Shown here: positions 10,101 to 18,647 of the stretch, one piece after another
Layout of the letters: each line of letters starts with the position of its first letter
Position numbering within the stretch: the first letter of the stretch is position 1
Assembly: GCA_028641055.1 (NCBI GenBank)
Contig: CM054060.1
Location: 296,706,462-296,770,461, forward strand
From: Alopecurus myosuroides
Taxonomy: Eukaryota; Streptophyta; Magnoliopsida; Poales; Poaceae
Direction: 5' to 3'
DNA: 64,000 nt
Notes under the pieces: model-generated
The model's input: the letters and a program-made list of their open reading frames with translations, nothing else
Told to the model about the DNA's origin: nothing
Databases searched by the model: none
Program-made: the position numbers and the translations under genes

Positions 10101-10632
10101 CATTTCGCAACCCGAAACACATGACACGATAGCAATAAGCCCCGTACGGGGTAATGAAGGCAGTCTTTATTTGATCAGCAGGATTGAGAGCTATCTGGTG
10201 AAAACCAGAGTAGGCATCTATGAAAGACAGCAGTTCACAACCAGAAGTGGAATCGATCACCTGATCGATGCGAGGTAGCGGAAAAGGATCCTTGGGGCAT
10301 GCTTTGTTCAAGTCGGTGTAGTCGACACACATGCGCCATGCAGTAGCAGCCTTGGGGTCCTCCTTCTTCTTCTCGACCATGACCGGGTTGGCTAGCCAAT
10401 CCGGATGCAGCACCTCCATGATGAAATTGCTTACCAGCAGCTTGGTGATCTGGTCACCAATGGCCTTCCTTCTCTCATCTCCGAAACGGCGCATAGCCTG
10501 CTTCACTGGTTTGGCGTGAGGACGCACATGTAACGAGTGCTCAACCAACTCCCTCGGGACTCCCGGTAAATCTTCATTGGACCAGGCGAACACGTCCCGA
10601 TTCTCACGGAGGAAGTGGATGAGCTCGCTTTC
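7123..10632 (-). CDS. Pol: reverse transcriptase, RNase H, second RNase H, integrase
   Basis: This is the uninterrupted frame after a TAG at 10635-10633. Counting residues from 10593, the RT carries WRMCVDYTDLNKACPKD (about 86-102) and the catalytic YVDD (188-191). The first RNase H/tether region follows to about 460. A second, archaeal-type RNase H (about 469-600) marks the Tat lineage. A repeat-bearing linker (about 644-691) leads to integrase: an HHCC zinc finger (about 800-845), then the core with Asp in WCLDMVG, Asp in IITDNGTNF and Glu in NGQVEREN (about 868, 920 and 965), spaced as a DDE triad. Pol copies element RNA to DNA and integrates it. The codon at 10593 is GTG, so the frame must be entered from upstream. 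All catalytic residues appear present. Confidence 0.92.
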   Translation of the reverse strand, partial: ESELIHFLRENRDVFAWSNEDLPGVPRELVEHSLHVRPHAKPVKQAMRRFGDERRKAIGDQITKLLVSNFIMEVLHPDWLANPVMVEKKKEDPKAATAWRMCVDYTDLNKACPKDPFPLPRIDQVIDSTSGCELLSFIDAYSGFHQIALNPADQIKTAFITPYGAYCYRVMCFGLRNAGATYQRCMQKCLHNQLGKNVQVYVDDIVIKTNKTQTLLADLEETFANLRKYKMKLNPSKCTFGVPAGKLLGFLVSSRGIEANPSKIKAIESMSLPRSLKDVQKFTGCLASLSRFLGRMGEKALPLYQLMKKSDKFVWTPQADVAFNELKAMLGSAPILASPLPKDPMLLYIAATNRVVSVVIVVEREEEGKSVQRPVYYLSEVMSSSKQNYPHYQKMTYGVYLGAKKLKHYFQEHPITVVSSAPISDIMGNKEASGRVAKWAIELAAYAPAYARREAIKSQILAEFLVDWAEVQYEPPAPVSNYWKMHFDGLKVKEGLGAGVVLTSPKRDQLKYVLQIHFKASNNVAEYEAVVHGLRVAKEVGVQRIICYGDSDLVVQQVSGTWDALDANMASYRFLVQSMTGFFEGCEFQHIHRAENEAADELSKLGSSRQSIPAGIALEHLRKPSIKPSPNSESIFVPSLPSEESVPMEIDWQNATENPGTATPYSGTATPYSGTATPYSGTATPYSGTATAYSGTAVLSPGTVAFIEEVLANRSGLQRSAPNPKEQPEVPIPMEVNEPVFSTRETPSWAMPILSFLKDGTLPEDEVIARQIQRRSKGYTIFRDVLHKRSATGVLQRCVDPEEGGEILLEIHQGECGHHASSRALVKKAFRHGFYWLTALQQAEDIVRKCNGCQMFASKIHMPASELKTIPITWPFAVWCLDMVGPFKPARGNMTHILVMVDKFTKWIEVKPIRKCDGATAVKFLKDVILRYGYPHSIITDNGTNFAEGAMVRFCRDKHIRLDVASVVHPASNGQVERENGMVLAGIKPRLIEPLLKTPRCWLDELPAVLWSLRTTPNRSTGYMPFFLVYGAEAVLPIYLEHDSPRVTLYTEVEAREAREDDVDLLEEARDLTLSRSAIYQQNLRRYHSRKVNPRVFREGDMVLRLVQRTTGMHKLSPPWEGPFIVSKARHNDAYYLLDVRPSQENRADKAGEESKRPWNVALLRRFHS
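8521..8662 (-). repeat. In-frame 21-bp minisatellite in the RNase H-integrase linker
   Basis: A 21-bp unit (plus strand ggcagtccccgagtagggagt, with variants) is repeated about six times. It encodes the heptad YSGTATP on the minus strand. The outermost units are diverged (GTAVLSPGTVAF). It keeps the pol frame open because 21 is a multiple of three. Confidence 0.85.
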
Positions 10633-11463
10633 CTATTTCTCCGCCAACCCGGAGCCAATGATGGCTACGCGGTCAGGGAACTCAGGGTCGACCTGCACCT
10701 TCTTTGTCTCTTGAGATGCCTGGAACGCGGTTCCGTGCTGGGAACTCGGCACGCCCTGCGCACCAGCTTGCGCGGATTGCGCCATAGCCACCACCTCGTA
10801 CATCTTTTTCTTCTCGGCAGCAATCACCATGGACTCCGCCAACTGAGAACCAGCAGAGGCACACTCCATGGACTTCTTGTAATCACCAGCGATGGTAATC
10901 ACGCCATTGGGACCAGGGATCTTCATCTTCAGATATGCCGTGTGGGTAGAAGCCATGAATTTGCTCAGAGCAGGCCTGCCGAGTAGGGCATGGTAGGGGC
11001 TCTGGTGATCAACCACCTCGAACTGCAGGCTCTCTGTGCGGCAGTTCTCCCTGGTGCCGAATAGCACATCTATCCATACTCGGCCAATCGGGTTGCACGA
11101 GACTCCCGGCACTATGCCATGGAAGGTGGTCTTGCTAGGTAGCAGCATGTTCTCGGCCAGCCCAAGCTTCTCGAGTGTGTCTCTGTATACAATGTTGATG
11201 CTGTTGCCGTTGTCGATCAGTACCTTGCTGAACCTCACATTCTTCTCAGGACCCAGGAAGGTTGGATCCAGCACCAAGGCGTAGCTACCCGGGTTGGGCA
11301 TCACCTTGGGATGATCTACTCGGGACCACGTGATCTCTTGGTTGCACCAATGCATGTAGTGAGGGACAGCAGGGATCACAACATTGACCTCCATGGCACG
11401 CCTGTGCTGTGATTGCTTGTCGACGGGCTCAGAAGTGAAGATCATGTAGCTCTCGTGGTGTTC
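10633..11463 (-). CDS. Aspartic protease segment of gag-pol
   Basis: This segment is bounded by TAG codons at 11466-11464 and 10635-10633 and is in the same frame as both gag and pol. It begins with a few residues before MIFTSEPVDKQ. A retropepsin-like domain has the active-site region VLIDNGNSINIVY near 11200. The usual plant Tat motif is D-G-G-S, so the second position here (N for G) is unusual. A conserved FHGIVPG / YHALLGRPAL segment follows. The C-terminal tail leads to pol (VAIIGSGLAEK then TAG). It would mature Gag and Pol. It could be expressed only by stop-codon readthrough or if the stops are recent mutations. Confidence 0.85.
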   Translation of the reverse strand, partial: EHHESYMIFTSEPVDKQSQHRRAMEVNVVIPAVPHYMHWCNQEITWSRVDHPKVMPNPGSYALVLDPTFLGPEKNVRFSKVLIDNGNSINIVYRDTLEKLGLAENMLLPSKTTFHGIVPGVSCNPIGRVWIDVLFGTRENCRTESLQFEVVDHQSPYHALLGRPALSKFMASTHTAYLKMKIPGPNGVITIAGDYKKSMECASAGSQLAESMVIAAEKKKMYEVVAMAQSAQAGAQGVPSSQHGTAFQASQETKKVQVDPEFPDRVAIIGSGLAEK

Positions 11464-14097
11464 CTAGTACTGGTTGCGGCCTCCGCCCTCATTGTTGCCG
11501 TTGTTGTTGCCCTGGTAGTTGTTGTTGCCTCTGTTGTTGTTGCGGTTGTGGTTGTTGTTGTTGTTGCGGTAGCCCTCATCGTTGAAGTGGCGATTGGCTC
11601 CTAAAGCCACTTGGTTCACGTTTTCTCTTCTCGGAAACACTGGAGGCTGAACTCCGGGTGCGCGAGCAGGCTGCACATTGGCGTTTGCAGCTGGCAGAGG
11701 AGGAGGAGGAGGCAAGCCTTCATTCCTGATCAGATCCCACCACTCGCATTGTCGGGTAGTGTGGTTAGCAGACCTCGAGGGGTGCTGAGTATGGAAACTG
11801 CATGGGCCATCCCTCATGTCGTCGAAGACGAACTTCCTTGTCGGTTCCGAGTTGCCGCTACCCGACTGAGGAGCGCGGTATGATTTCTTGTTTCCTTGGC
11901 CCTGGTTCTGGTTCTGCCCGTAGGCTCCAGCAGGTTTTTGCCTTTGGCTGCCCCCAGCTCCAACAACCACTGCATTCACTTCCTCAGGGTCGTACCGAGT
12001 ATCTATTCGGTCACCCCTGCGCTTATTGCGGAACTCGTTGCGCTTGTTGCTGTTGAAGTTTCTTCTCGGCTCGGAGGAATCCATCAGGGGCTGAGTAGGG
12101 TCACCGAGTGCGTACTGATCCGCGATCTTGATGGTCTCCGCCAGAGTGTTTGGCATCTCCCTCTGCAACCTTTGCCACAGCATACTGCCATGTCTGCAAC
12201 CCTGCGCAAACCAAGTGATGGCCTGGGCTTCATTCACGCCTTCACAGGTGTTCCGCAATGTGCTCCACCGAGTAAGGTACTCGCGGTCCGTCTCGTCTTC
12301 CCGCTGCCTGCAAGCAGACAGTTGCTGTGGCCTATTCGGCCTCTTGTAAGTGCTGGTGAAATTGCTGATGAAGGCCTCCGAGAAGTCCAGCCAGCAATTG
12401 ATGCTGTTCTTGGGCAAGTTGTTGAGCCAAGTGCGAGCTGGACCCTCTAGCATCTGCGGAACGTACCGCACTGCCCATCTCCGGTTGCCGTTCGCGATAT
12501 GAACCGCGGTGACATAGTCATTAAGCCAATCTTCCGGCTTGGTGCTGCCATTGTAACTCTTGGTGCCCCTAGCCAGCTGGAAGTTCTTCACGGACGACTC
12601 GTTCATGATGCGCGGGCCAAAGCACTCGGGGCCGGGAGGTCCCGTGTTCTCGAGTCGTGCCGACAAGCTGATCCGGTCCAGCTGGTGCCTCGCGTCACCA
12701 GGTGCCAACACGCGCTCGCCCACACGATCCAGGATGTCATAGCCAGCCAACCCCATGGCCGAATAGCCATCATCATATCTGTCTACCTGCACAGCTGCAG
12801 GCTGCTCCACCGGGTTGGCGGCTGGCGCCACCGCACGCGGCTGCTGCCTCTGCCGAGTAGGCTGAGCAACTGGATGCTGAGAAGGGCCTGGGCGCTCTCC
12901 ATCTCGGGCCTGGCTTTGAGCTTTATGGGCTTGAAAGCCTGCTCCTGCAGTGTTGTGTTTCTGACCGGACTGTCGCGGCACAGCGAGCTGTTTCGCGGCG
13001 ATAGCCGGGTCGTACACCTGCATCTGCCTACCCTTGCCGGAATGCCCACTCCGGCTTCTCTCACGGCTAGAATGCGGTGATGAAGCCTGATCGTTAGATC
13101 TAGCCACATGCGAGTGCACCACCTGAGAAGCTCCAGCACCCGGGTTGGCTTTCCGGAACTCCTCATTCTGCCTAGCAGCCTCTAGCACCAGCTCGTTTAG
13201 CCTCTCCTGCTGCCTAACGCGCGTGTCGCCAGCTAGATGCGGCAACTCGGCAGCTACAGCCTCAGCAGCTCTAAGGGTTTTGGCGGGTGTGCTGTATCTG
13301 GGTCTAGTGGAGGTGTTTGCGGTGGCGGACTGACTGGGAGCCTCTACAACCGGTGCCATCTCGGCGCCTAGGTTGCGACGCGTAGCACCTACTTTGCTAG
13401 CTCTCCTAACAACCGGTGTAAAACCGTGAGCCTTGTTGTACTCAATCTGATCTAGGCTAAGCTCTAGCCTAATCTTCTCCAACTCCGCCTGCTCAGCGAG
13501 CAACTCCTGGCGCTGCCGGTCGAGCTGCGCCTTCATGGTCAGGAGCTCGAGGTCAGTGGGAGGTGGCATTCCCGTCCGCGCAGCTGACGTAGGGATTGTC
13601 GGAGTAGTGGAAAGGGGAAGGTTGCACTCCTTCTCGTAGGGCTTGTGCGTCTTCCCGCCAGCACTTGAGCCAGCGAGATCCTCGACGACGACCGCGGCGG
13701 CAGCCGCGCCCTTTCCGGCGTCCGCAGCTAGGCCAGCCACCATCACCTCCGTGACGTCCATTGAGCGGCCCATAGGCCTCCCGCGTGCAGCGATGACGGC
13801 GGGGGGATCCTCCGCGACGTGCACCAGCTCGGGGTACTCGCGGTCGATGACGGTGGCGACGTAGACGAGGTGCGCGCCGAAAGAAAGCACCGAGCCGCCC
13901 TCCGGCATGGCCCTGCCGCCGAAATCGCTGGCGTTGTCGGTGACGAAGTCGAAGGAGCCGAATCTGTGGACGAGGCCACAGACCACGCGCTCTCCGGTAG
14001 CCGAAATTGATCCCGTCCGAACGGAAACTCCAGCCAGCGCCGCTGGTTGCCCCACGGTGGGCGCCAACTGTCGTGGTGGTGTCACGGCAGATGCCAT
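11464..14097 (-). CDS. Gag protein of the Tat-type element
   Basis: The frame is open to 14241, but the codon there is GTG. The first ATG is 14097, 28 bases inside the LTR, giving about 877 residues. The N-terminus crosses the LTR end and PBS (RQLAPTVG). A coiled-coil stretch (about 13560-13430) and a Gln/Pro/Ala-rich region follow. The Gag core (KPEDWLNDYVTAVHIANG, ARTWLNNLPKNSINCW, FISNFTSTYKRP) is encoded about 12530-12340. A C-x3-H...C cluster (CSFHTQHPSRSANHTTRQC, about 11810-11745) may be a variant zinc knuckle. The C-terminus is Asn/Gly-rich (NNNNHNRNNNRGNNN). The TAG at 11466-11464 ends it in frame with protease. Confidence 0.88.
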   Translation of the reverse strand: MASAVTPPRQLAPTVGQPAALAGVSVRTGSISATGERVVCGLVHRFGSFDFVTDNASDFGGRAMPEGGSVLSFGAHLVYVATVIDREYPELVHVAEDPPAVIAARGRPMGRSMDVTEVMVAGLAADAGKGAAAAAVVVEDLAGSSAGGKTHKPYEKECNLPLSTTPTIPTSAARTGMPPPTDLELLTMKAQLDRQRQELLAEQAELEKIRLELSLDQIEYNKAHGFTPVVRRASKVGATRRNLGAEMAPVVEAPSQSATANTSTRPRYSTPAKTLRAAEAVAAELPHLAGDTRVRQQERLNELVLEAARQNEEFRKANPGAGASQVVHSHVARSNDQASSPHSSRERSRSGHSGKGRQMQVYDPAIAAKQLAVPRQSGQKHNTAGAGFQAHKAQSQARDGERPGPSQHPVAQPTRQRQQPRAVAPAANPVEQPAAVQVDRYDDGYSAMGLAGYDILDRVGERVLAPGDARHQLDRISLSARLENTGPPGPECFGPRIMNESSVKNFQLARGTKSYNGSTKPEDWLNDYVTAVHIANGNRRWAVRYVPQMLEGPARTWLNNLPKNSINCWLDFSEAFISNFTSTYKRPNRPQQLSACRQREDETDREYLTRWSTLRNTCEGVNEAQAITWFAQGCRHGSMLWQRLQREMPNTLAETIKIADQYALGDPTQPLMDSSEPRRNFNSNKRNEFRNKRRGDRIDTRYDPEEVNAVVVGAGGSQRQKPAGAYGQNQNQGQGNKKSYRAPQSGSGNSEPTRKFVFDDMRDGPCSFHTQHPSRSANHTTRQCEWWDLIRNEGLPPPPPLPAANANVQPARAPGVQPPVFPRRENVNQVALGANRHFNDEGYRNNNNNHNRNNNRGNNNYQGNNNGNNEGGGRNQY
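14051..14067 (-). other. Primer-binding site of the Tat-type element
   Basis: The minus strand reads TGGCGCCCACCGTGGGG, one base beyond the end of the LTR. It is identical to the PBS of the left gypsy element, which supports the shared family. Confidence 0.8.
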
Positions 14098-14933
14098 AGG
14101 ATGGCTAAAGTTGTGGGGACGATGGACGCTGGAGGCGCTCGGGGAGGGATCACGCGACGAGTAGCCGCGTGAAGTATGGAACAAGCACCGCAAACAACAC
14201 GATCTACCCAGGTTCAGGGCCCTCGTGAGGAGGTAAAACACCTACTCCTGCCTTTCTCTCTGTATATTAGTGTCTCTCCAAGTAGCCACAATACAAATGT
14301 TCTTGCTACCGAGTAGCCACCCTTCTCTCTACGTGAGGAACTAGGTCAAGAATGTGAACCGTTTCTGGGATCCCTCGCGCAGGAGGGGGCAGGGCACCTT
14401 ATATACTCGGTGCCCAGCCGGATACAGCCAAATACAAACAGATGTCGACATAGTGTGCACACCGTCCTTCTTCCGAGCTCCCGCTGACAGCTTTGGCTTC
14501 TAAGTTTGTCCGGTGCGGAAAGTCGTTGGGAAAAACCAAGTAACCGATCTGTTATCACTGCCATGAACACAGAGTAGGTCCCCCCTATCCTGCGACGCCC
14601 TGCTGACACACTGTCGCTGTCAGGCACGCCGTCCTCAGATGAACAGTGCCGTGAACAGTGCCAAAGTACGGACCCGGGATACGCGGTATCCCGTGTCAGA
14701 ACGGCTCCTTTGACTTCTGGCCCGAGTAGGATCCCGCCATTTCTACTCGGGCCAACTCTTCTACTCGGAGGAACATAACTTTCTTGATTCGTCCTTCTGG
14801 CCATCTAGGTGTAGGACCGAGTAGCAGTCGACCGTGTAGCAAGTACCGGGTAGCCGGCTACTCGGCCAAACATCCTCTTCTGATCTTGCCCTTAGCACTT
14901 GCCTTTACCCTACTCGGGGGTAACCCCCCGACA
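14069..14933 (-). repeat. LTR of the Tat-type element
   Basis: On the minus strand it starts TGTCGGGGGGTTACCCC at 14933 and ends CCACGACA at 14069 (865 bp), so the ends form the short inverted repeat TGTCG/CGACA. The PBS follows immediately. The word gagtag (ccgagtagg) recurs through the LTR and the coding region. It contains the Gag ATG. A purine-rich tract also abuts the outer edge (see 14934-14947). Confidence 0.8.
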
Positions 14934-14947
14934 ACATCCTCCCCCTT
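14934..14947 (-). other. Polypurine-tract-like sequence directly outside the LTR
   Basis: The minus strand reads AAGGGGGAGGATGT immediately before the LTR's TG. That is where a polypurine tract sits relative to a 3' LTR. It suggests this LTR is also the 3' LTR of a second, mostly lost copy, or marks a recombination. Chance similarity cannot be excluded. Confidence 0.45.
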
Positions 14948-14977
14948 CATGTTTCTGTCACTCGAGCAAGGCGAAAA

Positions 14978-15518
14978 GGAGGCATGAACCCACTATCGAG
15001 CATAAATACTCCCTCTTGGAGTCACTAGCAACTACTTGGCTAGAGTAACCACTAGCAACGGAAAGCATGCAAGATAAAAAAATAGCATATGCAAATAAAG
15101 ACTATAATCAACTTGGCATAAGTTCAATATTCATCGGATCCCAGCAAACACAGCATAGAGAATTACATAAGATCAATCTCGATCATGATAGGCAGTTCAT
15201 GAGATCTAAACATGGAGGCATATAAGGAGAAGACAACCATCTAGCTACAGCTACGAACCCGTAGTCCAAGGATGAACTACTCACGCATCACTCCAGAGGT
15301 AGGCATGGTGATGTAGAAGCCTCCGGTGATGATCTCCTCTCCGGCAGGATGCCAGAAACAGGTTCAGAAACCCCCTGATCTAGGGTTGATGGTGACGGCG
15401 GTTGTAGAACTTTTCGGGGATTTTTATGAGGTCTTTAGGGTTTTCCATCCCGGGGGCTTAAATAGGCGAAAGGGCAAAGGTGATGGAGGCCAGGGGGCCC
15501 CACACCCATAGCTGGCGC
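14978..15518 (-). repeat. 3'-portion of a Sabrina-like LTR (5' part deleted)
   Basis: It is homologous to the right copy from 15304 to 15518. It then continues left into LTR sequence the right copy has lost (15300 down to about 14978). The TGATACG start and the first 300 bases are absent: the homology stops abruptly after plus-strand gctggcgc at 15518. Confidence 0.65.
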
Positions 15519-17838
15519 CTTCAAAGTTCATGAGGAATACTAGAACAACTAATTTAAGAACAAATAATATCACATGATGAAGTAATTATTGATGTTTATG
15601 GGACAAATGCACATAGAACTCAGAATGGCAAAAATGCTCTCTCAACTGTGCATAAAGTTAGAAGATGGAGACTCAACATAAAGTAAAAGAAAGGCCCTTC
15701 GCCGAGGGAAGCAGGGATCACTCATTTGCTAGAGCTTTTATTTTATTAAACAAAGGTATTAAAAGTTTGACACTGAGTGTCTATATTTTGTGAGATGTAT
15801 GCAAATGTCAACAAATGGTAAACAGAAAATACAGTACGTCACAAGCCAACTGGTTTCACAAGAGCGGCTCCCATGGTGAAGGACGCAACTGGTGTAGAAA
15901 GTCATCCCTCTTTCTCTTTTGTTTACACAATTATGCTTTGACTGATAAATCAGGGACAAAAATAGTGAAGAGAATTTGTTTGCATTAATTTGGGACTGGG
16001 CACCCCGCTGTCAGCTCTTCTATCATTTGGATAAGCGGATGAAGCCACTAGTCCAGGGTGTGAAATCCAATCAACAAGTGAGATAAAGATTCTCTATTTA
16101 CGTCCTCATGAGCAAAAACAGGAACATAAAGCAGGAGTAATTTTGAAGGTTTTAAAGGTAACACATGAGCAATTTACTTTGGAATGGCAGTTAAATACCA
16201 CATGTAGGTAGGTATGGTGGACACAATGGGAAAAACTTTGTTTTAAGGGAGTTTGGATGCACGAGTAGACCTCATACTCAGTACAGGTGGAGGCTAGCAA
16301 AAGACTGAGAGCGACAAATCAAGAGAGCATAAGAGCCATAATCATGCATAGCGACATAAACATCATTAATTAAAACATAAACAATATCACAAGTTCAAAA
16401 ACTAAGTGGTCATGGAGGCTATTCGTGACTGGTTTGTAGTCATAAACATGGTGTGAGCATGTGCCAAGTCAACCAAATAAAACATTCGAAAGAGAATACC
16501 ATATATTGATGTTTTACTATGACAAGAACAACTCATGAATCTTTCAACACATATTAAACACTCTCAGCTATTTGAGGCTAATCATGGTACTCAATAACCA
16601 AAAGTCTTTAAAACTAAAATAACATTTAGCATGGCATCAAAAAGTCCTAGCCACGGTCTATACAAGCTTCTACTAGCACTGTTATAAATTCTACTTCAAG
16701 CAACAATTTTCTTTCTCCCAACAAGCACCATACAAAACATGCTTTAACAAAAAATACTCTTTATGCTACAGCAAGCAAACATGAGAGTAATCACATACTA
16801 CTACTAAAACTAACAGCTCTAATAAGAGATGCATGCAAAACATGAGCTAAATAAATGCAGCAGCTAGATAGAGATTAAGAATACAACGTATTCTCATGAA
16901 AAAGCGGAGCATGTCACTCTCCAATAAACGAATGCTGGGGTCCAACCAAGATTATTCAAAAAGTAAAAAAAAACTGAAAGAAAAAAAACAAAAACAAAAA
17001 CGAAAACAAACTGAAAACAAAAATAAAATATGCTCCAAGCAAAGCACATAAGATGCGACCGAATAAAAATATAGTTTCACTAGAAGTGACCTGATAATTT
17101 GTTGATGAAGAAGGGGATACCTTGGGCATCCCCAAGCTTAGACGCTTGAGTCTTCTTGAAATTTTCTTGGATGTACCACCGGGGCATCCCCAAGCTTAGG
17201 CTTTTCACTCTTCTTGATCACATCATATCATCCTGTTCTCTTGACCATTGAAAACTTCCTTCACATCAAAATTCTCACAATCTTCATTAGCAACGTTAGT
17301 GCAATTAAAATAATAAATTCCCATGGTTCAGTTTCAACACAAGTCTAACACTAAAAAACACATTAGCTACTGTCACAAGTTCTTTCAAAACTCTTTTTCT
17401 CAAAAGAACACCAAAAGAAAGAGATTAAGATGCAAATGCGATAAATGGCAGAAATCTGTCAAAACAGAACAGAAGGTAAAGATCGATTTTTTCAAAAATC
17501 TTCTGTTGATCAAATAAAAAAAGTGGTCTTGTAATAAAATTTGCGTATATAACTCCAGATTAAGCACAAAAAAGCTCAGGTCATTTTGAATTTTCTGTGA
17601 TTTTTAACTGAATTAACAATGGACAGCAGAAATCTGTTTTCTGCGCAGAAATCCGAAATATAGGCTCAACTTTCCACTAGAGGCTTTACTTGGCTCAACA
17701 AAAAACTCAAAATAAAAGATACAGCGGGGTTGCTAAGGAAATAGACAACACCCAGGTGCAAAGGACACCAAATAAAATGAAGGAAAACGGGTTGAAAACA
17801 ACGAAATAAAACAGGTTGTCTCCCGGTAACTCTTTTCT
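15519..17838 (-). other. Non-coding internal region of the Sabrina-like element
   Basis: A/T-rich, no long frame on either strand. The segment ccttcgccgagggaagcagggat (15697-15719) and the paired 'catccccaagctta' words at 17127-17141 and 17186-17199 are of the kind seen in the 3' half of non-autonomous Athila/Sabrina-type elements. The second copy of such an internal region in this window is 55736-59015. The A-rich run at 16962-17035 is the only simple repeat seen. Confidence 0.5.
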
Positions 17839-18124
17839 TTAACGCCTTTCAGCAAGGCATAAAAAACAACTCAAGTAGATGCTCACATAAGAATTATGAA
17901 TTAAGAAAAAGAGAGCATCAATAAGAAAGTATAAAACAAATTTAAGTCTGACCCACTTCCTATGCATAGGAATCTTGTAAATAAATAAATTAAAGAAGCT
18001 CAAACTAGAAATCGTAGGAAAGTAGAATAAGAGCAACTTCAAAACTTTCAACAAAAAGAGAGGTGTTTTAGTGACATGAAAATTTCTACAACCATATTTT
18101 CTTCTCTCATAATAATTTTCAGTA
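17839..18124 (-). pseudogene. C-terminal remnant of the Sabrina-family small ORF
   Basis: The minus-strand frame encodes ATENYYERRKYGC, then a hydrophobic stretch, then KIPMHRKWVRLKF. The same order (ATENYYERGKHGY ... KMPMHRK) is found in the frame at 59016-59621, so the two elements share this protein. The N-terminal part is missing here because the frame runs directly into LTR sequence at about 18125. It has one likely membrane-spanning hydrophobic segment. Its function is unknown. Confidence 0.55.
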
Positions 18125-18647
18125 GCATGGTGATGTAGAAGCCTCGGGTGATGATCTCCTCTCCGGCAGGGTAGCGGAAACAGCTTCAGAACCCCCTGAT
18201 CTAGGGTTGACAGTGACGGCGGCTGCGGAACTTTTCGGGGATTTTTTATCAGGTATTTAGGGTTTTCCATCCGGGGGGCTTAAATAGGCGAAAGGGCAAA
18301 GGTGATGGAGGCCAGGGGGCCCACACCCATAGCTGGCGCGGCCAAGGGGGGCGCCACCCTATGGTGTGGCCCCCTATTGCCCGTCTTCGACTCCTCTTCG
18401 GTGTTCTAGATGCTTCCGAGGAAAATAGGAACTTCGGGCTTTGTGGGGTCCAATTCCGAGAATGTTTGCAGAACAACTTTTCTGAAACCAAAAACAGCAG
18501 AAAACAGGGAACTGGCACTTGGCATCTTGTTAATAGGTTAGTCCTAGAAAACGTAAAAAATGCTACAAATAATGGAGAAAACAAGTAGTAATTGGCAAAA
18601 TATGATCATGGAGCATCAGAAATTATAGATACGTTGGAGACGTATCA
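18125..18647 (-). repeat. 5'-portion of a Sabrina-like LTR (3' part deleted)
   Basis: The minus strand starts TGATACGTCTCC at 18647 and runs to about 18125. There the LTR breaks off at CATCACCATGC and joins internal sequence (TACTGAAAATTATTATG). The PBS and the rest of the LTR are gone. The shared word CATGC at the joint suggests a microhomology deletion. Confidence 0.7.

Larger units (their letters stand above)
4770..14933 (-). mobile_element. Ty3/gypsy Tat-like retrotransposon with complete gag-PR-pol and antisense gene
   Basis: Minus-strand order: LTR (14933-14069), PBS (14067-14051), gag, protease, RT, two RNase H domains, integrase. A plus-strand gene follows between integrase and the 3' end. 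The extra C-terminal RNase H and the antisense gene are hallmarks of the Tat lineage of plant gypsy elements (RIRE2/Grande-type). The 3' LTR is not in the window: the left gypsy element inserted at 4770, inside the antisense gene, and the rest must lie left of position 1. The RT and integrase catalytic residues are intact, so this is a comparatively young copy. Confidence 0.85.
14978..18647 (-). mobile_element. Rearranged non-autonomous Sabrina-like LTR retrotransposon
   Basis: The right end is a classical Triticeae-style LTR start (minus strand TGATACGTCTCCAACGTATC at 18647). The left end is an LTR 3' part containing the words for a cataATACTCCCTCTTGGAG-type segment near 15001-15020. About 2.6 kb of internal sequence lies between, with no gag, RT or integrase frame but with two 'gcatccccaagctta' words (17126-17205) and a remnant of the family's small frame. 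Both LTRs are incomplete, in opposite ways. The roughly 215 bp they share (15304-15518 and 18126-18340) are clearly homologous. The boundary with the Tat element (14950-14980) is uncertain. Confidence 0.65.

Noticed and set aside
16962..17035. A-rich run as a retroposon tail
   Set aside because: It lies within the internal region of the Sabrina-like element, with no SINE or LINE body or target repeats beside it.
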